In this document: positions 56,592 through 64,000 of the stretch, in pieces
Numbering within the stretch: position 1 is the first letter of the stretch
Layout: every line of letters starts with the position of its first letter
From: Acinetobacter pseudolwoffii
GTDB lineage: Bacteria > Pseudomonadota > Gammaproteobacteria > Pseudomonadales > Moraxellaceae
Reading direction: 5' to 3'
Assembly: GCF_002803605.1 (NCBI RefSeq)
Contig: NZ_PHRG01000002.1
Location: 62,001 to 126,000 of the forward strand
DNA: 64,000 nt
Program-made: the position numbers and the translations under genes
Notes under the pieces: model-generated
What the model was told of the DNA's origin: nothing
The model's database searches: none
What the model saw: the letters and a program-made list of their open reading frames with translations, nothing else

Positions 56592-57290
56592 ATGCAGGCC
56601 ATTATTCTTGATACCGAAACGCATACTTTAAATGGTCAACCCATTGAAATTGCCTATGCGCCTGTCGCAATTGTAGACCATAAAATCAGTATGGATAAAA
56701 GCCGCCTGTTTGATCAGCTCTATTCATGTGACGAACCCATTTCTTTTGCCGCCATGGCGGTGCATCATATTCTGGAATCTGATCTGGAAGGTCAGCCACA
56801 TTACAGTACCTTTCGCCTGCCAGATGAAACGATTTATATGATTGGTCATAATATTGATTATGACGTTCGTGCTGTCGAAAAATGTGGGGTAGATACCTCG
56901 AAAATTAAAGCGATTTGTACACTGGCTTTAGCACGTCGGGTCTGGCCCGATGCAGAAGCACATAATATTTCTGCACTGATTTATATGATTACCAAAGGCA
57001 GTGAACGAGCACGTGAAATGATCCGTAAAGCGCATCGTGCCGATATGGATATTATTTTAACTGCCAACATCCTGATGCATATCGTACATCACCTGAAAAT
57101 TAACAGTATGCAGGAACTGTTCGATGCTTCTGAAGATGCCCGAATTCCACGTACGATTAACTTTGGTAAACATCGTGGTAGCGCAATTGCAGAGCTTCCT
57201 GCCGACTATGTGCAATGGCTATTGCGGCAAGATGAACTGGATCCTTATTTGCGCAAGGCTCTCGAAAATACCGCGATTAGCACGCTTTAA
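56592..57290 (+). CDS. exoX: Exodeoxyribonuclease X-like DEDDh exonuclease
   Basis: The 232-residue protein has the DEDDh exonuclease sites: DTET (Asp7, Glu9), IGHNIDYDVRAV near 90 and KAHRADMD near 147 with the His four residues before the final Asp. The C-terminal INFGKHRGSAIAELPADYVQWLL is the DUF3820-like tail of E. coli ExoX. Such enzymes degrade DNA ends 3' to 5' in mismatch repair. It stands alone between AT-rich gaps. Confidence 0.82.
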   Translation: MQAIILDTETHTLNGQPIEIAYAPVAIVDHKISMDKSRLFDQLYSCDEPISFAAMAVHHILESDLEGQPHYSTFRLPDETIYMIGHNIDYDVRAVEKCGVDTSKIKAICTLALARRVWPDAEAHNISALIYMITKGSERAREMIRKAHRADMDIILTANILMHIVHHLKINSMQELFDASEDARIPRTINFGKHRGSAIAELPADYVQWLLRQDELDPYLRKALENTAISTL

Positions 57291-57390
57291 AATCCTTAAA
57301 ACAAGTATCTGTTTTTTAATATATTCTTCATATTATTGTAATTATCCCAGACTATGCTCTAGCTGAATTTAGTGAACAACTCATTCAGCT

Positions 57391-58056
57391 ATGATGCATT
57401 TTTATAAAACTCCACGTGGGGTCGAGGTGCTACAGAATCGCTCTATCCCCTTGACCGCACGCCAACGCCGCTTATTGGTGCTAATCGGCAGCAAAGATTT
57501 TGATCTGTTACATGAGAGATTAAAGCAGCAACTAGCTCCCGCCGAGCTTTTAGAGCAACTTTGTGAAATGGATTTAATTGTTCCGGCTCACACCAGCATA
57601 ATATCAAACAGTCCACATCAGACCGGCATAGAAGTCGATACCAAAATCAATTTGGCGCATTCCGAGATTTACCGTCCCTTAAATTCACCTCTGCCCGTCC
57701 CTTGTGTAACCGAGAACCGCAAAAACCTCCTAGTTCCTATCGAAGAGCTGCAAGAAAATTCATCTATTGAAACAAATCCAGACAATCAACCCCATCTACC
57801 AGAACCGCAAGCTTTATCTTTTGAAGACCTCAAATATCTGATGATGGAAAGCTTACAAAAATATTGTGGCTTGATGGCCAAACAGCAAATTCAGCATATT
57901 TTACAGGTACAGGATGTGCGCAGTTTAAAAATGTGCCAAATACAGTGGATCACCTCACTGCAGGAAAGCCGACTTCCTCCGCAAGAATTGAATCACATTC
58001 TAAAACAGATCAATTTTTCTTTGGCACAATTACAGCAAAATCAAGCTCATGAATAA
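57391..58056 (+). CDS. Conserved hypothetical protein, winged-helix-like N-terminus
   Basis: The 221-residue protein has an N-terminal segment (residues 1-65; KTPRGVEVLQNRSIPLTARQRRLLVLIGSKDF) resembling a short winged-helix-like domain seen at the start of several proteobacterial proteins. A polar, low-complexity middle (about 65-150, rich in Pro, Asn, Glu) follows, and a helical C-terminal half (EDLKYLMMESLQKYCGLMAKQ). It is cytoplasmic. The family is not named to me. A second ATG directly follows the first. Confidence 0.7.
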   Translation: MMHFYKTPRGVEVLQNRSIPLTARQRRLLVLIGSKDFDLLHERLKQQLAPAELLEQLCEMDLIVPAHTSIISNSPHQTGIEVDTKINLAHSEIYRPLNSPLPVPCVTENRKNLLVPIEELQENSSIETNPDNQPHLPEPQALSFEDLKYLMMESLQKYCGLMAKQQIQHILQVQDVRSLKMCQIQWITSLQESRLPPQELNHILKQINFSLAQLQQNQAHE

Positions 58057-58254
58057 GCATGTCTTAGTCTTTTAAACTCTTAAATGAGTGACTTTAGCAA
58101 TCAAGCAGATTTAGATTTCAAATATAAGCAATTGATTTTACACTATATTTATATTATCTCTAAATTTAAAGCCTGAAATATCAGACTTAAGCGGGATAGA
58201 AAAAACCTGAAAATCTCGCCATATAGTGATCATTAAAATCCGCTTGGTTGCTAT

Positions 58255-58605
58255 ATGTCACATTATTTAGAATTCGATGCGTTTGATAACCCCATGCAAC
58301 TGAGCAAGGTGGGCAATTGGGTCATTACCTTTTTAAGTCCGGCTGAAGAACTGGAACTTGTGCAACTGGCAATTACCTATGTACTGCCCCGCCAGCTCAG
58401 TGACAGTTTACAACCGCGACGTGTAGTGATTCAAAAAAGCTCTATCGAACACCATTGGCTGATTCAAGCCATTGAATGTTTTGACAGTAATACTCGTCAG
58501 GAAATTTCTTTAAGCCCCGAACATATCACCGCTCAGAAAACCTTAAAACAGATTCTGCAAGAATTTGAAAAATATGATGTGAATGTACAACTTAAGTACA
58601 TCTAA
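58255..58605 (+). CDS. Conserved hypothetical protein
   Basis: The 116-residue cytoplasmic protein has alternating strand-helix content (WVITFLSPAEELELVQLAITYVLP, HHWLIQAIECFDSN, then a C-terminal helix). No motif I recognise. A strong hairpin terminator follows, which supports it as a real transcribed gene. Confidence 0.65.
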   Translation: MSHYLEFDAFDNPMQLSKVGNWVITFLSPAEELELVQLAITYVLPRQLSDSLQPRRVVIQKSSIEHHWLIQAIECFDSNTRQEISLSPEHITAQKTLKQILQEFEKYDVNVQLKYI

Positions 58606-58611
58606 TTTCTG

Positions 58612-58636
58612 GCTCACCTCGGTGGGCTTTTTTATT
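58612..58636 (+). terminator. Terminator of the 58255-58605 gene
   Basis: GCTCACC and GGTGGGC arms (one G-U pair) with a 2-nt centre and a T7 run, 6 nt after the stop. Confidence 0.7.
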
Positions 58637-58670
58637 AATAGGGGATAAATTTTGCTTTTCTGCATTCATT

Positions 58671-58697
58671 AAAAACTCACCAGGAAGGTGAGTTTTT
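58671..58697. terminator. Second hairpin, candidate bidirectional terminator
   Basis: AAAAACTCACC and GGTGAGTTTTT arms around a 5-nt loop, symmetrical A/T runs. It could serve the 58767-58985 gene on the minus strand or back up the previous terminator. Confidence 0.65.
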
Positions 58698-58766
58698 AAT
58701 GGCTAAACCTGTAATATCGGATAGATGGACTCAATTTTTTCACCTTTGTATAACGTATTGATCCAG

Positions 58767-58985
58767 TTATTCTACGACTTTATAAATATTTGAAGACTTT
58801 TGACTTTCAAATAACAGTTCAATACTCGGTAAAATAGTTTCGCCATCTACCACGATATGTTCAATTTTTTTTACCAGATCAATTGCATCATGCTGATGTT
58901 GCTCTGCAAATGAACGTAATAAAGCTTTCGCCTCAATGACCTTGCTAAATTGGTCTTTCACCTTTATATCAATAATCTTTGACAT
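58767..58985 (-). CDS. Small hypothetical protein
   Basis: A 72-residue protein starting at ATG 58985, which is preceded by a near-perfect AAGGAGAGG 3 nt upstream; a longer frame to 59054 lacks any site. It has a short strand (IIDIKVKDQFSKV) and helices (EAKALLRSFAEQHQHDAIDL, then VDGETILPSIELL). No family recognised. The strong ribosome site and downstream hairpin support it. Confidence 0.65.
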   Translation of the reverse strand: MSKIIDIKVKDQFSKVIEAKALLRSFAEQHQHDAIDLVKKIEHIVVDGETILPSIELLFESQKSSNIYKVVE

Positions 58986-59149
58986 TTTCCTCTCCTTTCT
59001 ATTTTCTAAGTTTCCATTTTTTATATCACACTTAAATCGCTTATTTAACGTCAAGATGTTAGCGAATTTGGCAATGTAAACTTTTTTATATGAATCAATT
59101 AGAAAAGAAATTATCTGGAATCATTAAACAAAGCTTTATAACAGACATT

Positions 59150-59290
59150 AAAAAAGCTCGCATTGCTGCGAGCTCTGTGTTGGATGGCTAGTGCTAGATT
59201 TATTGTTTGGTGATCAACATCAAACTCAACTAACTGTCATTGATCCGTCCAACTTATCGGTAGCGTCTTATTGGTTTTACGACCTACCAT
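59150..59290 (-). ncRNA. Candidate small RNA
   Basis: A self-contained minus-strand unit of about 140 nt. The promoter TTGTAG / 16 bp / TATATT (59297-59324) would start RNA near 59290, and a stable terminator AGCTCGCA / TGCGAGCT with a T6 run (59150-59173) ends it. Between them there is no ORF with a ribosome site and the base composition is more mixed than in the flanking AT-rich DNA. The target is unknown; the transcript itself is inference from promoter and terminator. Confidence 0.5.
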
Positions 59291-59296
59291 GAATTC

Positions 59297-59324
59297 AATA
59301 TAGCAACATTTTTCAGACCTACAA
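59297..59324 (-). promoter_or_regulatory. Promoter of the candidate small RNA
   Basis: Minus-strand TTGTAG (59319-59324), 16-bp spacer, TATATT (59297-59302). Confidence 0.45.
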
Positions 59325-59859
59325 GCCCTCTTTACACTTCTAAAAGAAGACTCATACAAGATTTAAATTGTCATTTTTCAAAACTAAATTATGATATTTC
59401 AGGCTTATTAATTTCCAATATTATTATTTTTTAGAAGGAAATATTTTTAGAATAAATATATGATTTCTATAAAATTTTAATTTAAGTTAATTTAGCTCAA
59501 TATGTGTTCACATCATCCTTTATTAATTTATTCAGTTTTTTAAAATTTATTTTTTTAAATTATTGAGAATAATAAGCGCTACTCAAAAATTAGCAAACCT
59601 CTACAGGAACCGCTGTAATTAGCCGAATTAAAAGTAATTTTCTTATAGATATAATCCATTGTTATTTTGAACATAAAGCACTAATTTTTATTTAAAATGT
59701 ACTGTATAAACACACTTACAAGCATCACAATTTATAAAATCAAATCAGTTATAAAACAACAGTGTAATAAAGTCGCTCATATACAATAAACAAATGTACT
59801 CAAACCCGATCTTAAATCGATCAAAAAAAAATCTATATTTTAAAAAAAGGTATATTGCG
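59325..59859. other. AT-rich gap before the 59860 gene
   Basis: About 530 bp of very AT-rich DNA between the small RNA promoter and the acidic small-protein gene. I see no gene in it; the regulatory sequence of the plus-strand small gene is probably in the last 150 bp. Confidence 0.4.
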
Positions 59860-60033
59860 ATGACTCATTCAGATGAAAAAATTAATGAAGAATTTCCAGA
59901 AGAGGAATTGGATCCACAAGAAAAACAGGATCGAGAGATGCAGCGCGGTCAGCTGGGCGTAGATAAAGACCCTCAGGTAAAAAGAGACCAAATCCGTCAA
60001 CAACATCAGGATGAAGAGGAACAGAATCCTTAA
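59860..60033 (+). CDS. Small acidic hydrophilic protein
   Basis: A 57-residue protein made almost wholly of charged and Gln residues (MTHSDEKINEEFPEEELDPQ, then a DREMQRGQLGVDKDPQVKR stretch), with no hydrophobic core, so probably disordered. ATG 59860 has AAAGG 9 nt upstream; the longer frame from 59794 has none. The composition is like small stress-induced hydrophilins, but that is only a resemblance. Convergent with metR. Confidence 0.65.
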   Translation: MTHSDEKINEEFPEEELDPQEKQDREMQRGQLGVDKDPQVKRDQIRQQHQDEEEQNP

Positions 60034-60070
60034 TATTCATATTATTGAGTCTGCTCCTTTGAGATTAGGA

Positions 60071-60988
60071 TCAAGTGTAATACTGTGCCCGCTTTTTAGA
60101 AAATCGGTCAAGCTGCTTTAAGAATCCCTCAAAGTAATCTTTCTGTTTTTCTTCAGTTCGATAACCTGCATATAAAGTACGGCGTAAGCCTTCAGGGGCT
60201 ACACAATCCAGACGGCGCGAAGTCACCCAGCCCTTCTGTTCATATTCATTTACCACCCAATCTGGCAATGCCGCAATCCCACGACCACTGGCAACAAGCT
60301 GAATCAGCATTTGAGTCAAATCGGTCGTCCGAATCTGTTTTGGCAAAATATTCGCAGGAATAAACAAGCGTGACATGATATCCAGACGATGCTTATCTAC
60401 CGGATAAGTTACTAATGTTTCTTCTGCCAGTTCCTGCACCGTAATCTCTTGGGCACGTACTAAAGGATGTGTATTAGACAACACCAAACGTGATTCATAT
60501 TCAAATACCGGGAAATATTCCACACCTTTGAGTGCAATCGGATCGGCAGTAATCAGTAAGTCAAACTCGCCCGTTTGTAACAATTCATGCGGATTGGCTT
60601 CAAAGCCCGAAGCAAAATCCAAATCAACATCTGGATATTGGATACGATACTGATTCAAAAGTGGCATTAGCCAGTCAAAACAACTATGACACTCTGACGA
60701 GAATATAATACGGCCTGTCTGTCCATGCACAATACGTGTGATATCACTTTGCGCTATCTGTACTTGTGGTAGCACATCATCAGCCAGTTTCAACAAACGT
60801 AAACCTACATTAGAAAAACTCACAGGGCGACTACGGCGATTGACCACTTCAACCCCGAACCATTGATCGAGTTCGCGCAATTGGTGAGACAAAGCTGAAG
60901 GTGTTAAACAGAGATCTCCTGCCGCTGCAACCAGTGATCCATGTTCTCTTAGCGCTGTCAGTGTTTTTAAATGTCGTAGTTCTATCAT
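60071..60988 (-). CDS. metR: LysR-family regulator MetR
   Basis: At 305 residues it has an N-terminal winged helix-turn-helix (HLKTLTALREHGSLVAAAGDL, then PSALSHQLRELDQWFG) and a periplasmic-binding-type effector domain. ECHSCFDWLMPLL, LVTYPVDKHRLDI and GIAALPDWVVNEYEQKGWV line up closely with E. coli MetR, which activates methionine-synthesis genes with homocysteine as co-effector. metE or metH is not in the window. Confidence 0.88.
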   Translation of the reverse strand: MIELRHLKTLTALREHGSLVAAAGDLCLTPSALSHQLRELDQWFGVEVVNRRSRPVSFSNVGLRLLKLADDVLPQVQIAQSDITRIVHGQTGRIIFSSECHSCFDWLMPLLNQYRIQYPDVDLDFASGFEANPHELLQTGEFDLLITADPIALKGVEYFPVFEYESRLVLSNTHPLVRAQEITVQELAEETLVTYPVDKHRLDIMSRLFIPANILPKQIRTTDLTQMLIQLVASGRGIAALPDWVVNEYEQKGWVTSRRLDCVAPEGLRRTLYAGYRTEEKQKDYFEGFLKQLDRFSKKRAQYYT

Positions 60989-61474
60989 ATGGCTTACCCA
61001 AAAAAATACAGAAATCAGCTACTCAAGCTTGGTGAATAGCATAATCTATTTCAGGATGCTCACTTCAATATTTTCACTTTTAAATTATTTTAATGAATTT
61101 TACTCAACAAATAATCTGTTCAAAAATCGGTTTATTAAAAACATTTGAGTTATTTCATCCTCAAGATATTCAAGAATCGTACTCTGCATTGCAATCAGTT
61201 CTCGTATTTAAAACACCTAAAGCTGTTGTGAATTAGCGTATCAACTCAAAATATAGAATCAGAATAAGTAAAAGAAAATGAGCATGTCATTTGTTTGTCT
61301 GAAAACTTTTAAGATTATTTTTGAGCAGTATCAAATAAAGTGAAAAGACAGAGTTTGAGATTCGATTTAAGCAATGCAATCTATATGGTGGCACTGAATA
61401 AAAAGTTTTATGAAAAGCGATCTGGTATAAAGATTTAATTTAAAGAGATTTTTATGTTGTAAGAAATAAGAAAA
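60989..61474. other. Intergenic region between metR and tRNA-Arg
   Basis: About 490 bp, AT-rich. One 47-codon ORF (61093-61236) is open but has no ribosome site. I see no MetR-type box that I would defend. Confidence 0.4.
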
Positions 61475-61550
61475 TGGTGCGCTCAGCGGGACTCGAACCC
61501 ACGCCACAGGCTTCGGAGACCTGTACTCTATCCAGTTGAGCTATGAGCGC
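61475..61550 (-). tRNA. tRNA-Arg, anticodon CCG
   Basis: 76 nt with encoded CCA. On the minus strand the acceptor stem is GCGCTCA / TGAGCGC with discriminator A; the D-arm reads GCTCAACTGGATAGAGT; the anticodon stem is CAGGT / GCCTG (U-G at the loop side) with loop CTCCGAA, giving anticodon CCG for CGG codons; the T-arm contains GGTTCGAGTCC. Confidence 0.93.
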
Positions 61551-61728
61551 GCGATGCACATCATAACAAAAAAAATCATAAGGTAAAGCAACTATCTATA
61601 ACTTCGTCATTTTATGCTTAGACTTTATACAATGTTCCAAAACAGCAACACAGAATTCCATGTGAATCACTTGGCTTATTTTCCAAGATCACTCACAATA
61701 TCTCAACTTTTCACCATTTGAGATATTC

Positions 61729-62664
61729 ATGACTGATGCACTGATCTTAAGAGATGTGTCAAAGACCTATCGCAATGGCTTTCAGGCATTAAAAGGAATC
61801 AACTTAAATGTACCAGAAGGTGAGTTTTATGCACTTCTGGGGCCAAATGGCGCCGGAAAATCCACCACCATCGGTATTATCAGTTCATTAACAAAAAAAA
61901 CCGCCGGCACAGTCGAAATTTTCGGTCACAACCTGGATACCCACCCCTCCCAAGCCAAACAGTGTTTAGGTGTGGTTCCTCAGGAATTTAACTTCGCCCA
62001 GTTTGAAAAAACTTTCGACATTCTGGTGACGCAAGCCGGCTATTACGGGATTCCTAAAAAAATTGCACAGCAACGGGCTGAACTCTATCTGACCAAGCTG
62101 GGCCTATGGGAAAAACGTGCAACGCAGGCGCGTATGCTGTCGGGCGGTATGAAACGTCGCTTGATGATTGCACGTGCCATGATGCATGAACCGAAACTTT
62201 TGATTCTGGATGAGCCAACTGCGGGTGTCGACATCGAATTACGTCGTTCAATGTGGGAGTTTTTGAACGAGATGAATGAGCAAGGGACATCCATCATTCT
62301 CACCACCCACTATTTAGAAGAAGCCGAAATGCTGTGTCGCCGCATTGCGATTATTGATCGTGGTGTGATTAAAGAAGACACCAGCATGAAGAGCTTCCTA
62401 AGTCAGCTGAATGAAGAATCCTTTATTTTTGATCTTGCAGCACCGATTGAACCTTTGCATCTGGAGATTATCGGGGTACGTTTTAATTTAATCGACCCGA
62501 TGACCTTAGAAATTACCATGGACAAGGCACATAGCATGAATGATCTGTTCCAGCTATTGGAGTCACAGAATATTCAGGTACGCAGTATGCGTAACAAATC
62601 CAATCGTCTGGAAGAGCTTTTTGTCAAAATGGTCGAAAAAAATCTGGATGGAGCTGCGCAATGA
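61729..62664 (+). CDS. yadG: ABC transporter ATP-binding protein (YadG-like)
   Basis: The 311-residue ATPase has Walker A GPNGAGKST near 40, Q-loop VVPQEF, signature LSGGMKRRL near 135, Walker B LLILDEPTAGVD, and the H-loop in LTTHYLEEAE. The extended C-terminal portion (about 220-311) matches the ABC-2 exporter class. With the permease downstream it forms an exporter related to E. coli YadGH, whose substrate is unknown. Confidence 0.9.
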   Translation: MTDALILRDVSKTYRNGFQALKGINLNVPEGEFYALLGPNGAGKSTTIGIISSLTKKTAGTVEIFGHNLDTHPSQAKQCLGVVPQEFNFAQFEKTFDILVTQAGYYGIPKKIAQQRAELYLTKLGLWEKRATQARMLSGGMKRRLMIARAMMHEPKLLILDEPTAGVDIELRRSMWEFLNEMNEQGTSIILTTHYLEEAEMLCRRIAIIDRGVIKEDTSMKSFLSQLNEESFIFDLAAPIEPLHLEIIGVRFNLIDPMTLEITMDKAHSMNDLFQLLESQNIQVRSMRNKSNRLEELFVKMVEKNLDGAAQ

Positions 62665-63434
62665 ACATTAATCAACTCAGCGTAGCTTTATATACCATTG
62701 TATATAAAGAAGTCCGCCGTTTTATGCGGATCTGGCCGCAAACCTTGTTACCACCTGCCATCACCATGAGCTTGTATTTCGTGATTTTCGGCAATCTGAT
62801 CGGTTCGCGGATTGGAGACATGGGCGGCTATAGCTATATGGAGTTCATTGTGCCCGGTCTGATCATGATGGCCGTGATTACCAACAGCTATGCCAACGTC
62901 TCTTCCAGTTTTTTCAGTTCAAAATTTCAAAAGAGTATTGAAGAGCTGGTCATGAGTCCGGTACCGATGCATGCCATTCTTTGGGGACATGTGCTGGGCG
63001 GTGTGATTCGTGGAGTACTGGTGGCGATTATTGTTAGTGCCGTGAGTTTGTTTTTTGCAGATCTATACATTACCAACTGGTTTGTGACGATTTATACCGT
63101 ATTGATTACCTCCCTGCTGTTTTCTTTGGGTGGTTTTATCAATGCCGTCTATGCCAAATCTTTTGATGATATTTCGATTATCCCGACCTTTGTTTTAACG
63201 CCACTGACTTATTTAGGCGGTGTGTTTTATGCAATTTCTGCCTTAAGTCCATTCTGGCAAAATTTATCTTTGATCAACCCTGTGGTGTATATGGTCAATG
63301 CCTTCCGCTATGGCATTTTAGGACATAGCGATGTCAATGTAACTGTTTCACTTGCAGTGGTCACCTTATGTTGCGGCCTGCTCTATGCATTGGCCTATCA
63401 TTTACTCTCCCGTGGTTCAGGAATGCGTGAATAA
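62661..63434 (+). CDS. yadH: ABC-2-type transporter permease (YadH-like)
   Basis: The 257-residue protein has six transmembrane segments and ABC-2 motifs (YMEFIVPGLIMMAVITNSYAN, SIEELVMSPVPMHAILWGH, TPLTYLGGVFYAI, NPVVYMVNAFRYGILG). Its start overlaps the yadG stop by 4 nt (ATGA), so the two are coupled. A dimer of YadH with YadG should form the transporter in the inner membrane. Confidence 0.9.
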   Translation: MNINQLSVALYTIVYKEVRRFMRIWPQTLLPPAITMSLYFVIFGNLIGSRIGDMGGYSYMEFIVPGLIMMAVITNSYANVSSSFFSSKFQKSIEELVMSPVPMHAILWGHVLGGVIRGVLVAIIVSAVSLFFADLYITNWFVTIYTVLITSLLFSLGGFINAVYAKSFDDISIIPTFVLTPLTYLGGVFYAISALSPFWQNLSLINPVVYMVNAFRYGILGHSDVNVTVSLAVVTLCCGLLYALAYHLLSRGSGMRE

Positions 63435-64000
63435 TGAGTGTAGAACAATCTCTCCTTGGTAAAGACACCAATTACCCGACAGAATATCAGCCTGATGTTC
63501 TGTTTCCAATTTCGCGCGCGCCTGCCCGTGAACAATACGCACATGTTGAAGCGATTCAGCAAGGTGCCGACTGGTGGCATGTTTTTGAAATTTCCTGGTT
63601 AAATTCAGCCGGTGTGCCGCAAGTCGCAATTGGACGGATCAGCCTGCCTGCTTCTTCGCCGAATCTGATTGAATCCAAATCACTCAAGCTCTACTTTAAT
63701 AGTTTGAATTTTGCCAAATTTGAATCTCAAGCTGACTTTATCGCCACGGTGGAAAAAGATTTATCTGCTGCGGCTGGCGCAGAGATTACGTTAGATTTAT
63801 TTCAGGTTGATGACTTGGAAGTTACCAAGCCTGAAGGCATCTGCATTGATGAACTAATTCCGGAACGTCTGGAAAATCATCCTGATGCGAGTCTTTTGGC
63901 TCTGGATGCGAACCATACCGAAGAAGTTGAAATCCAGCTGTATTCACATTTATTAAGAAGTAACTGCCCAGTCACTGGACAACCGGATTGGGGTACAGTA
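63434..64000 (+). CDS. queF: 7-cyano-7-deazaguanine reductase QueF (partial, runs off the window)
   Basis: QueF reduces preQ0 to preQ1 with NADPH in queuosine synthesis. The first 189 codons are present; the ATG shares one base with the yadH stop (TAATG). DTNYPTEYQPDVLFPISRA starts the unimodular long form; SKSLKLYFNSLNFAKFES is the substrate loop, and the catalytic Cys is in LRSNCPVTGQPDWG at the window edge. The C-terminal part is outside. Position after yadGH suggests co-transcription, which is odd functionally. Confidence 0.93.
   Translation, partial: MSVEQSLLGKDTNYPTEYQPDVLFPISRAPAREQYAHVEAIQQGADWWHVFEISWLNSAGVPQVAIGRISLPASSPNLIESKSLKLYFNSLNFAKFESQADFIATVEKDLSAAAGAEITLDLFQVDDLEVTKPEGICIDELIPERLENHPDASLLALDANHTEEVEIQLYSHLLRSNCPVTGQPDWGTV

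Noticed and set aside
59150..59860. Prophage or mobile-element remnant in the AT-rich gap
   Set aside because: No integrase, transposase or terminal inverted repeats, and the flanking genes are ordinary chromosomal ones.
61093..61236. 47-codon plus-strand ORF upstream of the tRNA
   Set aside because: No ribosome site, AT-rich codon content and no recognisable motif.
61475..61550. tRNA gene as an integration site for a genomic island
   Set aside because: No integrase next to it and I saw no duplicated tRNA end in the flanks.

Overview
The window is a stretch of Acinetobacter-type chromosome (Gammaproteobacteria, Moraxellaceae). The lineage call rests on the whole set: a TyrA-AroA fusion downstream of pheA and hisC, an 84-residue CsrA, a Nudix/ThiE-like fusion, PBP1B followed by an LpoP-like TPR lipoprotein, a ygiW-qseB-qseC cluster, a moderately AT-rich base composition and AT-rich gaps. 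It is almost entirely core genome. I see no insertion sequence, prophage, CRISPR array, integron or rRNA operon. One tRNA gene is present, tRNA-Arg(CCG).

Layout. 0-7.6 kb: end of slyD, an M48 lipoprotein protease, purA-hisZ, an Lrp-type regulator divergent from azlCD, and a GAPDH/E4PDH-family enzyme. 7.6-13.2 kb: alaS, lysC, csrA, rnhB. 13.2-20.6 kb: two paralogous small lipoproteins around a cytochrome b561, an adenine deaminase with its AzgA-type permease, a 1.2-kb AT-rich gap, yaaA, an alpha/beta hydrolase and a decayed GNAT acetyltransferase. 21.0-25.6 kb: the aromatic supra-operon pheA-hisC-tyrA/aroA. 26.0-31.0 kb: a DJ-1/PfpI protein, an acyl-CoA dehydrogenase, dctA, a YbiB/TrpD2 protein and yeaC. 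31.0-39.0 kb: nadK, mrcB-lpoP, the Nudix fusion, Fur-controlled hemP, qseC, qseB and ygiW. 39.1-46.9 kb: a GspE/PilB-type ATPase, an MgtC/DUF4010 membrane protein, a lipoprotein with a (GGST)10 repeat, trmO, fpr, a tandem pair of tiny lipoproteins, and a CDF transporter divergent from a CadR-like MerR regulator. 47.0-56.0 kb: trhP plus a YfhL-type ferredoxin, ahpF, a three-gene TelA operon, rnk and glyA. 56.5-64 kb: exoX, several unknown small genes, a candidate small RNA, metR, tRNA-Arg, yadGH and the start of queF.

Functional links. purA, the adenine deaminase and the AzgA permease serve purine synthesis and salvage. pheA, hisC and tyrA/aroA form one aromatic block. TrhP-type tRNA hydroxylation is reported to depend on prephenate and Fe-S biogenesis, and here trhP sits 2 nt from a ferredoxin gene. 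mrcB-lpoP is an enzyme-activator pair.

The least explained items are the TelA operon, in which the first gene looks like a diverged TelA paralogue and the third is a membrane protein; an orphan promoter-to-terminator unit at about 59.15-59.3 kb that looks like a small RNA; and overlapping convergent terminators between the ferredoxin gene and ahpF. None amounts to a proven new system. The TelA operon is the best candidate.
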